Made by a program: the position numbers and the translations under genes. From Ailanthus altissimus (lineage: Eukaryota; Streptophyta; Magnoliopsida; Sapindales; Simaroubaceae): DNA of 64,000 nucleotides. The notes under the pieces were generated by a model. That model had not been told where the DNA came from. It did no database searches and saw only the letters and a program-made list of their open reading frames with translations. This document shows positions 25,320-36,900 of the stretch, in pieces (positions within the stretch are counted from its first letter, which is position 1; each line of letters starts with the position of its first letter). Location of the stretch: NCBI GenBank assembly GCA_946807835.1, contig OX327711.1:12931501-12995500 (forward strand). The letters are read 5' to 3'.

Positions 25320-26358
25320 TATAACATGACTATAGATTAATTAAATTTGAATCTTTATATAATTGAATTAAATTCTAATTTCAATTTAGTCAATTAAATT
25401 AATAGATTGATCCCATGAATAATACAAATTAATCACAATTGAATGGGTGTCCTTGTACAATTTAATTCTAATTTTAATTCAATTAATTGAATCAACTGAT
25501 TGATCCTATGAATAATACAAATTAATCATAATTAAAATTGAATCTTTGTACAATTGAATTTTAATTTCAATTTAATCAATTAAACAGATTGATCCCATGC
25601 ATAATACAAATTAATTGCAATTGAGTAGGTGCCCTTGTACAATTAAATTTTCATTTTCATTTAATCAATTGAATTAATTAATTGATCCTATGCATAATAC
25701 AAATTAATCGCAATTTAATTAGTGTCCTTATACAGTTTAATTCTAATTTCAATTTTAGTCAATTGAATTAATTGATTGATCCTATACATAATAAAAATTA
25801 TTTGCAATTGAATGGGTGTTCTTGTACAAATTAAATCTAATTTTAATTTACTTAATTGAATTAATTGATTGATCCTATGAATAATACAAATTAATCATAA
25901 TTAAAATCAAATCTTTGTATAATTGAATTTTAATTTTAATTTTGTCAATTAAATAGATTGATGCTATGCATAATAAAAATTAATTGCAATTGAATGGATG
26001 CCCTTGTGCAATTAAATTTTCATTTTCATTTAATGAATTGAATTAATTGATTGATCCTATACATAATACAAATTAATCGCAATTGAATTAGTGTCCTTAT
26101 ACAATTTAATTCTGATTTTAATTTAGTCAATTGAATCAATTGATTGATCCCATGCATAATAAAAATTAATTACAATTGAATGGGTGTCCTTGTACAATTT
26201 AATTCTAATTTCAATTTAGTCAATTGAATTAATTGATTGATGCCATGAATAATACAAATTAATCATAATTGAAATCAAATCTTTATACAGTTGAATAATA
26301 TTTTAATTTAGTCAATTAAATTAATAGATTGATCCCATGTATAATACAAATTAATCGA
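25320..26358 (+). repeat. About 93-bp AT-rich tandem array within hAT-1
   Basis: At least ten diverged units. The landmark 'gattgatcc' recurs at 25405, 25498, 25587, about 25680, 25774, 25867, 25956, 26049, 26142, 26235 and 26327, giving steps of 93, 89, 93, 94, 93, 89, 93, 93, 93 and 92 bp. Each unit contains 'aataatacaaattaatc', 'aattgaatgggtgtccttgtac' or a variant, and 'aattnaatttnagtcaattnaatt'. The recurring 89-bp unit (with 'ttgaatcttt/ctttgta' and 'ttaaacagatt') suggests a higher-order repeat of three or four units. The array is cut by the Mutator-like element and continues at 30300. Confidence 0.85.
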
Positions 26359-26667
26359 TGGGTAAAAGACATATATACCCCTGAAGTTTGGCTAAAGAGA
26401 TTGAAAGACTCTTGAAGTTTGGTTAAAGAGATTGAAAAACCCCTGAAGTTTTAAAAAGACTATAGAGAACCCTATTAGATGACGAAAATCGTTTAAGTTA
26501 ACGATCAATTGGTTAAAAATAAGTAAAGTACCAAAATCTCATGTAATTAGTTTATATGTAACACGTGTCGTCATGTAATTAGTTTATATTTTAAAATAAA
26601 TAATAAATTATTAAAAAAAAGGCTCAATGTTGCCGAAAAATGGTGACCGGTCAGCCGTCCTTTTTTT

Positions 26668-27055
26668 TACGATGATGGGGCACTAAAAAGGTTAAATTTT
26701 ACATCATTAAATTTAATTTTTCTTAATTTACACAATAGTGGGTCATTTATGGTAAAAAAAAAGATTAGAAGATAGCTAAAAATGGGAGTGAGGAGCGACA
26801 ACCATTGCCGACCGCTATCAAGGGAGGGTGACTTACACCGCCCCTACCTATGAACAAATCGACGACCGATCTATTCATAGGTGAGGGCGATGCAAGTCAT
26901 CACCCCTCCATTTGACTGTAGGCCGCGGTAGCTACTGTCTCTCACCACTATTTTTGTCCATCTTTTAGTCTTTTTTGGCCAAAAATGCCCCACCATTATG
27001 AAGATCATAAAAAATAATTTAATGATGTAAAATTTAATCTTTTTTAGTGTCTTAC
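26668..27055. repeat. Long imperfect hairpin inside the Mutator-like element
   Basis: The left arm 'gatgatggggcactaaaaagg...ttttacatcattaaatttaa' is mirrored by the right arm 'aatttaatgatgtaaaatt...tttttagtgtcttaccatcg'. The inner part is also paired: 'ggtgacttacaccgcccctacctatgaa' opposite 'ttcataggtgagggcgatgcaagtcatcacc'. The loop is near 26853-26876. Each arm is about 185 nt. A transcript would fold into a long double strand; this could be an older foldback element or a small-RNA source. Confidence 0.65.
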
Positions 27056-27160
27056 CATCGCTGAAAAATGACGGTTGGTCGTCTTTTTTGTGGTGACGAT
27101 GGACTAGTTTATTTTTAATTAATTAAATTTATTATATATGTGAAAGATATTGACACTTAG

Positions 27161-30012
27161 TGTCACGCTCCAGACCCAAAAGATCCGACACACGACATCA
27201 CTTACATTCATTCACTGCATGTGCACTCATAAATAATATTACACAAAATTTACAACTTTCATTCAACACAGAAATCCTCAGCAAGTTGCTAGTAAGTTCA
27301 ACACTAAAATCAACCATAACCTAACATATAAATATAAACTTCTCTTGACAATATTTAAACATTCATTTCAATTTCTTTCAGAATTATAGCAATTGAATTA
27401 TGACTGGGACAATTATTAAACCGGAGATACGCAGAGTTTTCTCAGAGATTAACACTCTACTACGTCACCAGTAGCAACTTTGTTACCGGGAGCCCAGAAT
27501 ATATCCATTGCAAATTCTTACTTAAAATCATCCAATAACCACACTTTATAAAACTTAAACCAAATCCAATCCACACACAATGAAATAATACATAAGTATT
27601 TATTCAATAGGGACAAACCAAATATCCTATCCCACGTGTCCCCAAATGAAACACACAACAACCTAGCAACTTAGGGAACCCAAGGAACAGCAGAAGCCTT
27701 GCCAAATCCGCTAAGCACACGTGTACCTTATTTACCTGAAATCACCATAAACTATAATGAGTATAAAATTTAGTAAGCATACTAATTTTTCATATATCAA
27801 ATACAAATACATATATGTACACAATGCATATGTATGATATGCTGTGATCAATCAAAATCATAATCTTATCAAATCACATATCATGTAAGCGCTTACACAT
27901 TCTTTCAAAACATATTACAGGAATATCATCACTCAACTACTACTTAGTAGGACTTACACATCACATATCACATAATGAGCCAAATGTCACTCGTAGGTGA
28001 CATACCGTATGAGAGGAATAGTACAAGTGAGGTCTTGAATAACACATATATAATACTCATGCCCGAAGGTAAAAGCCAAACCCTCACCCTGATCATCGGT
28101 GAGTCCTCTCACATGCACCAATACGCCACCACACGAATGTGATAACTCACTCTTCCTTTAGGTACCAATAGGATCCTCCCTATATACGGAACACATAACA
28201 TATACCTATCCCGAAGGAAAAGCCACACATAAAGGCTCCACAAATCACATAAGATGCCTACTAAGTCAACAGTGAGTTCAAGCATCCTCAAAACACAAAA
28301 TCTTTCTCATGGACATATTGCACTTCAAAGCTTTCTTTGTCAAACACATTTCATTTTGAAAGCTCGCTTTCAAAAACACATGTATGTCCATGTTCAATGT
28401 CAATGCTCACATTCATAAACATATGTCTTTCACATTTCATATCAAATACACTTTGGCATAACATAAACATATTTTTAAGCACATTTACAAAATCATACAT
28501 AGACAATTACTATGCTTATAGTGATTTCAGTAAAAGTCTAGTATACTTACCTCTTAACACTTTCAGCTACAAGGCTTAAATCTCCTTAACCTATCAATGG
28601 AGATTAATCCTTTCATAAGCCTCACAATTCACACAAAATACTTTAAATAGCTTACAAAATTATACACAATGCATTTATCACATCAAATTGGTCTAAATAT
28701 TTGGTTTCTCAAAACCTGTCATTCTGACCACTTACACTTAACAAAAATTTCTAATACATCAAATGATGTCCAATTACTCCAAAATCAGAATATATCATTC
28801 TTGACTCATATATATTTCTTATATATGAATATTATATCAAAATTCCTACACAATCCATTCCATACACACCATCGAATCTAAACTACAAACCTGACAGGAT
28901 CAAGATACTTACTGAGCAGTATTCAATCTCCCAATTTTATAAAATCATATACTAACTCAAAAATTATAAAAATACCACATAATTACTCTTGACACATATC
29001 TCAGTCCATGATAAATATTTGGCTTCCAAATAACTGCCAAAATTATTTTAAAACTATTTTATTTCATAACTTTAAAAATCTGTTAATCAAATACTACAAT
29101 GAGCTGATACACTTTAGAAATTCATAACACTTCAACCACATTGATCCAAATTCTCAATTCCGAGTATATCATATTAGACATATAAAATTATCATATTCCA
29201 CAAATTCATAATTTTTAAAGATCATTCAGCAGGTCAAAAATTATTTTCCACTGTATCATACTGTTTACACAGGAAATTTCCAGAATTCCAGGGTCATTTT
29301 GGTAAATTCACTACAAATTCAATTTCCGAGATTTTCAGTCGATTCAAAGTCTCAGATGATCCTCAATATGTCTAATTTCATATACTCAAAATTCAAAACC
29401 AGAATCGAATCACAACAATTTATAAAATTCCTAGATCAAGAGGTTATCCAGCAGAAATTCCATAATTCATCATGATTTATCAAACTATCTTATAGATCAT
29501 CATTAATTCTCACAACATCAAACGAAATACACATCAAATCCTTAATTATACATATTTTCAGAAATCAAAACTTAAAGAAATTAACTTAATTAACACCAAT
29601 AAATTGATAATTAGTTGTGATATACCTCTAAAGATCCAAAATTCCAATTTCTTCTTCTTTTTCTTCTTCTTCTTCTCTTTCTCTCTCCTTTATTTCTCTC
29701 TTCTCTCTCTAAAAATGGGTAGCTCGACCAAAATGAGAGAATTAGGGTTTTTAAAAGTGTATTTTTATACTAAGTGGTTAATTTTTAGTATTTACGAATT
29801 CACCCCCAAAACTTTCAAAGTATAACAATTTGGTCCCTAAAATAATTCCAAAGTCTTGCAAATAAACCCAATACTAATAGTATATCCTTAACCTATAAAA
29901 ACACTACTAATAACAATATATAAATCAAGGATCACCCACATACAAATAAAATACGTATATTTATATATATAAATATACATATTCTTACCAGTTATGGATA
30001 CTGGTTACTACA
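27161..30012 (-). mobile_element. Solo LTR, family LTR2 copy 3, inside the Mutator-like element
   Basis: A complete 2.85-kb LTR on the minus strand, from TGTAGTAACCAGTATCC at 30012 to ...GGAGCGTGACA at 27161, flanked by a perfect 5-bp target duplication CTTAG (27156-27160 and 30013-30017). No internal region remains. It matches the 3' LTR of the gypsy element over its length, including the TATA box at 29761-29770 and the polypyrimidine tract at 29650-29710. The 60- and 70-codon frames inside it are chance openings. Confidence 0.9.
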
Positions 30013-30032
30013 CTTAGTGTCAATAAAGTGTT

Positions 30033-30092
30033 TATCATAATGGTTAAGGTGTTACCTTTTTACCCAAAGGCCTTGGGTTCAAGTCTCACCAA
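30033..30092 (+). other. tRNA-like (SINE-type) Pol III box remnant
   Basis: TGGTTAAGGTG (30041-30051) fits the Pol III A box TRGYNNARNNG, and GGTTCAAGTCT (30076-30086) fits the B box GGTTCGANTCC at 9 of 11 positions. The spacing is 24 bp, shorter than in a real tRNA. The segment 'taatggttaaggtgtta...cccaaagg..ttgggttcaagtct' resembles tRNA-derived segments of plant SINEs. No cloverleaf can be completed, so it is not an annotated tRNA gene. Confidence 0.4.
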
Positions 30093-30299
30093 ATTCATTA
30101 CTTTTATCTTTTCATTTAAAAATACATAGGTGGTATTTTGGTACTTTCAACCTATTTAATAGTTAAAAATAATTTTATTATTTTGACTATTAATTCAAAC
30201 GATTTCTGTCATCTTATAGGGGTCTTTATGGCCATTTTGAAACTTTGAGGGTCTTTTAGTCTATTTCGTCAAACTTTGGAGGTCTATATGTCATTTACC

Positions 30300-30660
30300 A
30301 TTAATTGTAGTTGAATGGGTATCCTTGTACAATTTAATTCTAATTTTAATTTAGTCAATTGAATTAATAGATTGTCTTTATGAAATTGAATCATACAAAT
30401 TAATTGATTTATTCATGATTGATTAAATTAATTGATTTATCCCATGAATCATACAAATTAATTAATTTATGTCATGATTATTATTTATCATGAACATAAA
30501 TATAAAATAATAAATATTATAAATTAAATTTCATAATTAGATTTTAATTTTAATTTACTCAATTGGATAATTAATAATTTTATCATGATTATAAATCAAT
30601 AAAAAATACAATTGAATTAATTGATTTAATTCTAATTTATAATTTACAATATACAAATTA
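30300..30660 (+). repeat. hAT-1 tandem array, right continuation
   Basis: The 93-bp unit resumes with 'ttaattgtagttgaatgggtatccttgtacaatttaattc' directly after the Mutator-like element, so the element split one unit. After one recognisable unit it decays into a different short-period pattern (30410-30660) built from 'aaattaattgattta', 'catgatta' and 'atttactcaattggataatt'. The latter resembles, in reverse complement, the repeat unit of the second hAT element at 41850-42400. Confidence 0.7.
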
Positions 30661-30957
30661 CAAATGCATATTTTTGGTGTAAATATTAAATTTAAATTAT
30701 TATAATAACAATAATATTAATTCAGTCCTTAAAATATTAGTTATGGACTCAAAATAATTAAAATTTCACATTAAACTCAAGTAGTCCAAACCCAAAGGTC
30801 TAAAAATCTATGCCAAATTTGAAAAATAAAAAAGGCCAAAGCTTAAAAACTGAATCAGAGAACTAACTCTAAACCAAACCGATTCGATTCAAATTCAGTT
30901 CGGATGGCATCAGCCAATCAAATAGCATCACTCGAACTCAATTTTTGCCCACTCTTA
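30661..30957 (+). mobile_element. hAT-1 right terminus
   Basis: The sequence ends '...cgaactcaatttttgcccactctta'; reverse-complemented it starts TAAGAGTGGGCAAAAA, a form of the terminal inverted repeat TAGGGGTGGGCAAAA seen at many plant hAT ends. The subterminal stretch has 'aaccaaaccgattcgattcaaattcagttcgg', the usual 'gaaccgaacc'-type sequence of hAT ends. The matching left terminus is not found upstream of 11568 and is presumed lost. Confidence 0.6.
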
Positions 30958-31134
30958 TCAAGAACTTAGATCAAAATCTTTTAATATCATAACATCAACA
31001 ATAATATTAACCAAAATCAACAATAATATCAATAAACCCACAACACCTTCCACATAAATAATATATATATTTGAAAATTCATTCAACATAAATAACCAAC
31101 AACATGAATATAAAAAATATATTCTTTCAACATC
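30958..31134. other. Short AT-rich spacer
   Basis: Low-complexity 'atcaacaataatatcaa' type sequence between the hAT end and the MuDR transposase relic. Nothing else is seen. Confidence 0.4.
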
Positions 31135-32190
31135 TCCTTGATTGATAGCGTGCTATACAAGGCAAGATGTCAGCAGTTCTCAACTTTTCTGGAACAATCT
31201 AATTTGACAAGTGGCTAATCGATTTTACTAGATCATTGTATGCACTCAATAAAGACTCAGTCGTGTAATAAGGTGAAAGAATCTAATACTGCAATCTGGT
31301 CTGTCTGCATACTGCAAGTGCATGGGCACACGGTAGCTATTAAAAATTAAACTTTCGACAATTGCATGACTTTGTTGTGATATCCACTATTCCATTTCTA
31401 TTTCCGTTCTTAACGATAAAGAAGGATTGATCTATTAGGTGCACTGTCATGTGAGTGGACACATCATTGTGCTTCCAAACCTTGTGATGGGCTAATTTGT
31501 CAAAAAAGTTTAACATACTTCTGCAGGCACATGTCTCTCAACAAACCATCTTTGCATTAACTCCCGAATCCACTCAATTAAGACAGTCACCGAGAAGCCA
31601 AGTGTATCATTTATAACAACATTAATTCTCTCTACAATGTTGGTAGTCATAGATGTCATATCTTTCGAATGCTCCCACTAATCGAGTCTAAACCAACCTC
31701 CTCCTCCAAGTATTTTGTTGCCTTCGATTTTATTTTTCATATCTTCTTAATTTGTGATTGAAAGTCAGCTAGCAAAATGCTTTAGTAGTAATAAAATTGG
31801 AAGCCAAGTATCCCACTCCTTTCTTCATCTCCGACGGTATTTTATATCTTGTGACCAAATTGTCTTTTAAGTGATGAATGTATACCCTATAATATGCATT
31901 AGAAAATACCTCTCTAATGGCCTTTTGAATATTAGCATGCCGATCAGATACAAATATAAGGTTTTCAATATCAACAATGACTCCTTAGAGTTTTTCTATA
32001 AATCACGTCCATCAAACATCATTTTTTAAGTCAACAATACCTCATGCCAATGAAAAAATTTAGTTGTTTCTATCCTTACAAATAGCCATAAAATATTGTA
32101 CCTATGTACACACATTTCAAAAAGTACCATCAACTGTGATAACTGACCGAATGGATGACTGAAACCCTCTAATGCATAGTTCAAACAATA
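31135..32190 (-). pseudogene. MuDR/MULE transposase relic
   Basis: The minus strand read from 32190 gives the core of a Mutator transposase across several stops and frameshifts. IRSVITVDGTF (32119-32152) carries the first catalytic Asp of the DDE fold. FMAICKDRNN and GIVDLKNDV follow, then FVSDRHANIQKAI (about 31925-31955) with the second Asp, then HHLKDNL. Further on are NIVERINVVINDT (about 31615) and WIRELMQRWFVERH, and finally a SWIM zinc finger, CNCRKFNF..LPCAHALAV (31312-31370), with its C-x-C...C-x-H ligands present. The N-terminal part is cut off by the LTR fragment at 32191. The DNA-binding N-terminal domain and any terminal repeats are not seen, so this is a fragment. It cannot be linked to the Mutator-like element at 26359. 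Confidence 0.85.
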
Positions 32191-34865
32191 CCTTAACAAG
32201 TTGCTAGTAAGTTCAACATTAAAATCAACCCATAATCTAACATATAAATATAAACTTCTCTTAACAATATTTAAACATTCATTTTAAATTCTTTCAGAAT
32301 TATAACAATTGAATTATGACTGGGATAATTAATAAATCGGAGATACGCAGAGTTTTCTCAGAGATTAACACTTTACTACGTCACCAATAGCAACTTTGTT
32401 ACCGGAAGCCCAGAATATATTCATTGCAAATTCTTACTTAAAATCAACTAATAACCACAATTTGAAAACTTAAATCAAATCCAACCACACACAATAAAAT
32501 AATACATAAGTATTTATTCAATAAGGACAAACCAAATATCTTATCTCACGCATCCCTAAATGAAACACTCAACAACCTAGCAACTTAGGGAACCCAAGGA
32601 ACAGCAGAAGCCTTGCCAAATCCGTTAAGCACACATGTACCTTATTTACCTGAAATCACCATAAACTATAATGAGTATAAAATTTAGTAAGCATACTAAT
32701 CTTTCATATATTCAATACAAATACATATATGTACGCAATGGATATGTATGATATGCTGTAATAACCCAAAATCATAATCTTATAAAATCACATATCATGT
32801 AAGCGCTTACACATTCTTTCAAAATATATAATAGGAATACCATCACTCAACTACTACTTAGTAAGACTTATATATCACATATCACATAATGAGCCAAATG
32901 TCACTCGTAGTTGACATACCGTATGAGAGGAATAGTACAAGTGAGGTTTTAAATTACACATGCACCAATACGCCACCACACGAATGTGATGACTCACTCT
33001 TCCTTTAGGTACCAATAGGATCCTCCCTACATACGGAACACATAACATATACCAATCTCGAAGGAAATGCTATACATAAAGGCTCCACAAATCATATAAA
33101 ATGCCTACTAAATCAACAGTGAGTTCAAGCATCCTCAAAACATAAAATGTTTCTCATGGACATATTACACTTCAAAAGCTCTCTTTGTTAAACATATTTT
33201 ATTTTGAAAGCTCACTTTCAAAAACACATATATGTCATGTATGTTCATGCTTACATTCATAAACACATGTCTTCATATTTCATATCAAAATATACTTTGA
33301 CATAACATAGACATATTTCTAACCACATTTACAAAATCAATCATAACACTTACTATGTTTATTGTGATTTCAGTAAAAAGTCTAGTATACTTACCTCTTA
33401 GCACTTTCAGCTACAAGACTTAAATCTCCTTAATCTATCAATGGAGATTAATCCTTTCATAAGTCTCATAATTCACACAAAATACTTTAAATAGCTTACA
33501 AAATTATACACAATGCATTTATCACATCAAATTGGTCTAAATACTTGATTTCTCAAAACCTGTCATTCTGACCACTTACACTTAACAAAATTTTCTAATA
33601 TATCAAATGATGTCCAATTACTCCAAAATTAGAATATACCATTTTTGACTCATATATCCTTCTTATAAATGAATATTATATCAAAATTCCTACAAAATCC
33701 ATTCCATACACACCATCGAATCCAAACTACTAACCTGATAGGACCAAGATATTTACTGAATAGTATTCAATCTCCCAATTTTATAAAATCATATACTAAC
33801 TCAAAAATTATAAAACTATCACAAAAATACTCTTGACACATATCTCAATCCATGATAAATATTTCACTTCAAAATCACTGCTAAAAGTATTTTAAAACTA
33901 TTTTACCCTATAACTTTAAAAATCTATTAATCAAATACTGCAATGAGCTAACACTATTTAGAAAATCATAACAATTTAACCACATTGATCTAAATTCTCA
34001 ATTCTGATTATATCATATTAGACATATAAAATTATCATATTCTATAAATTCGTAATTTGTAAAGATCATTCAGTAGGTCAAAAATTATTTTCCACTGTAT
34101 CATACTATTTACACAGAAAATTTCTAGAATTTTAGGGTTATTTTGGTAAATTCAAAATAAATTCAATTTCTGAAATTTTCAATCGATTCAAAGTCTCAGA
34201 TGATCCTAAATATGTCTAATTGTATATACTCAAAATTAAAAACCAGAATCGAATCACAACAATTTATAAAATTCCTGGATCAAGAGACTATCAAATAGAA
34301 ATTCTATAATTCATCATGCTTTATCAAGCTATCTACATAGATCATCATCAATTCTCACAATATCTTACGAAATACACATCAAATCCTCAATTACACATAT
34401 TTTCAAAAATCAAAACTTAAAGGAATTAACTAATTTAACACTAAGAAACTAACAAAGGGTTATAATATACCTCTTAAACTTAAACTCCAACTTTCTTCTT
34501 CTTTTTCTTCTTCTTCTTCTTCTCTTTCTCTCCCCTTTCTTTCTCTCTTTTCTCACTCTAAAAGAGGTAGCTTGACCAAAATGAGTGAATTAGGGTTTCA
34601 AAAGTGTATTTTTATACTAAGAGGCTAATTTTTAGTATTTACGAATTTACCCCTAAAACTCTCAAAATATTACAATTTGGTCCCTAAAATAAATCTAAAG
34701 TCTTGCAAATAAACCCAATACTAGTAGTATATCCTTAACCTATACAAACACTACTAATAACAATATATAAATGAAATATCAACCACATACAAATAAAATA
34801 AGTATATTTATATATATATATATATAAATACATATTCTTACCGGTTATAGATACTGGTTACTACA
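32191..34865 (-). mobile_element. LTR2 copy 4, truncated at one end
   Basis: Matches copy 3 from 'caagttgctagtaagttcaac' onward and ends GGTTACTACA at 34865. About 125 bp of the usual minus-strand 3' end (with ...GGGGCGTGACA) is missing at 32191. About 90 bp is also absent near 32956 relative to copy 3 ('ttacacatgcaccaatacgcc'). The two flanks are unrelated transposons (MuDR relic left, Tat/Athila-like gag right) and no target duplication is present, so a deletion probably removed the left edge. TATA box at 34606-34616; polypyrimidine (TTC)n at about 34490-34545. Confidence 0.85.
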
Positions 34866-35480
34866 TTAACTACCTAATCAAGCCATTATAGAATATTTGC
34901 ACAAGTAACCACTTTGAAATCTCATGATGTGGACATCTCCTCAGCATATCTTTATACTGCTCCCATGTTTTATAAAGTGTTTCTGAGTTATATTATATGA
35001 AAGAAATGATGTCATTCCTCATCTTTACTGTCTTAACCAGTAGAAAGAATTTAGAAAGGAATTTTTAGGCCAAGTCATCCCATATTATAATTGATCCTGA
35101 TGGTAATGACATCAACCAACTCTTTGCCTTGTCTCGAAGTAAAAAAGGAAATAGCCGTAATCGTACTGCATCATCTGAGACTCTATCATATTTGAACAAA
35201 TCACAAATCTCTTAAAAAAATTATGATATGTTCATTCGGATCATCACATGGATGTCCACAAAATTGAATCGGGTCTTTCAACATTTGGATTATTTATGGC
35301 TGAATTTCACAGTAATTAGCATTTATTGTTGGTTGGCATATGTTGGGTTGAATGCTGCTAATCATAAGGATTGAATAATCTCTCAAAGATCTATGTTCTC
35401 CCACTTGCTGCTGAAACTAAAATTGATAGGCCATGATATAGCTCTGAAAGGTATCCTTAACAAAAAAAAACAAAAAGAAT
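34866..35480 (-). pseudogene. Tat/Athila-like Ty3/gypsy gag relic
   Basis: The minus strand from about 35290 leftwards reads MLKDPIQFCGHPCDDPNEHI (allowing stops), then FVQI, IRLRLFPF-like and SRQGKELVDVIT segments, then LGLKIPF, KDEE.HHF, and finally RYAEEMSTS.DFKVVTCANIL. These follow the order of plant Athila/Ogre gag: NPIQFxGxPxEDPNxHI, FKYxxVSDDAVRLRLFPF, KAKxWL, FxxKFFP, EITSFxQ, LYEAWERFK, CPHHGxPxWxxxxxFYxGL. There are many stops and shifts. The rest of the element (protease onward) is gone, replaced by LTR2 copy 4. Confidence 0.7.
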
Positions 35481-35597
35481 TAAAAAGCAACTATACAACA
35501 AAAATTTTAAAAAAGGACTTATATGAAAAATAAAATAATAAAATTCTGAATTAAAAATAAGAAAGATGAGTATTAATATTGGCGAAATAAAATATTA

Positions 35598-35615
35598 TCC
35601 CTGGAAACAGTGCTA
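35598..35615 (-). other. Primer-binding site of the Tat/Athila-like element
   Basis: The minus strand reads TAGCACTGTTTCCAGGGA, close to the tRNA-Asp type primer-binding site TGGCGCCGTTGCCGGGGA used by Athila and Tat elements. It lies about 6 bp inside the expected LTR edge (35622), and the gag reading starts downstream of it on the same strand. Confidence 0.55.
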
Positions 35616-35621
35616 AAAAAT

Positions 35622-36900
35622 TGATGCGATATTTCTATATCTTAAAATCAAGCGCAAGTATACGCTATCGTAGCAAGTAATAAAAGAATTTATAAAGTCG
35701 GATGTCGAACCCACAAGGATAATTTTTATTTTCTATTAAATACTAAAATTATATCTTTCTTGTAATTATTCAGAAAAATCAAATCTTAATTTTGTAATAA
35801 ATTTAAGTAAAATAAAAGTGTAAAAAATAAATGACACAACTCAAATAAAATAAGAAAATAGCAATATAAAGAAAATCTAAGATTAATTATTATCCTTCAA
35901 TATGTTTCTAAAGATTAATTATTTTAATATTTATATCTCTCAATTCTTATTATTGGTCAAGATACTAATGTATTTACAAGCCTCTTCCAAGGTCATGCAA
36001 GTATATCCTAATTTACCAAATATCTATATTCTTATGGTACTTGTAATAAATTAAGATTCATTAAGAACAAATTTTATTAACCATACTTGCCAATTAAATA
36101 TATTCTTATCCTAATTTAAAACTTGCATATGCAATATTGGATATTATTCTACAATCATACATCAAATTATCTAGGTCTAAATACAATATGCTTATTCCGA
36201 GTTTATCAAAATATTACTAAATCAATCATAATATTGATCAGATATAATAAAGCATTAAGAATAAATAATTTAAATAATGAAGAATTGAGTTCAAATAAAT
36301 ATAAAAAAAGATCCAACAATTAAGCTCACATATAGAGTTCAAGTAATAACCTTAAAAAATAAATTTAACTAATAGTAACAATAGAATTATGACTGAAAAA
36401 TAAAATAAACATGATACAATCAAAAGCAAACTAATATAGACGTCAATTCGCAATTGGTTGATACGTCAAAGATTCGCCAATAATTTCTTGTTTCCTTAAA
36501 TTCTCCTTACTTATCTCTCTAAAAATTATTCTTCTTCAATGTATTGTGGCTCTAAGAGCTCTTTATATAAAGATTGATTATAGTCTTAGAGTTATATTTC
36601 TTTTTAGTTTAAAAAAAATTGCACTATTCACCGTTGCAGCGAACACTATTTATTAATGGGGCAAAAGTACTGCAGCACTGGACTATTCATGTGACACCGT
36701 TCACAGTATACTGTTCACTTGGTGCTGTAGTGAGTTGTTTTGGGCATTAGGGAGCTGGAATTTTCACTAGGCGAAATACTGTTCACCATTTTCAACGTTG
36801 TATTGTAGCAAATTCAATATTTATCGAATATTGTAGCGTTGTTACTATAGTATTTTATGTTTTGCCTTATTTTCTTTAAATTTAATTTTCAAAAAATATT
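35622..36900 (-). repeat. Probable LTR of the Tat/Athila-like element
   Basis: Lies immediately upstream (minus strand) of the primer-binding site and begins TGATGCGAT on the plus strand, giving ...CA at its minus-strand 3' end. The stretch 'gcgcaagtatacgctatcgtagcaagtaata...ggatgtcgaacccacaaggat' (35650-35725) is typical of this LTR type in plants. The 36600-36860 part is rich in 'gttgctacagt'-like motifs. The right border is not determined, as no second copy is present. Confidence 0.5.

Larger units (their letters stand above)
26359..30299. mobile_element. Mutator-like non-autonomous element with long terminal inverted repeats
   Basis: The left end reads TGGGTAAAAGACATATA; the right end, reverse-complemented, reads TGGTAAATGACATATAGACC. 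The two ends remain similar for about 180 bp, sharing 'AAGTTTG', 'GATGACNGAAATCGTTT' and 'AAAGTACCAAAATNCC'. Flanks ATTAATCGA (26350-26358) and ATTAATTGT (30300-30308) agree at 7 of 9 positions, as expected for the 9-bp duplication of Mutator elements. The 'GGGTAAA...ACCCCTGAAGTTT' terminus is common in plant elements of this class. The left terminal repeat carries a tandem copy of a 37-bp block. Without the solo LTR inside, the element is about 1.1 kb and has no transposase. Confidence 0.75.

Noticed and set aside
26359..32190. Mutator-like element and MuDR transposase relic as one autonomous element
   Set aside because: The relic lies outside the terminal repeats (right end at 30299) and beyond the hAT terminus at 30957, so the two cannot be parts of one insertion.
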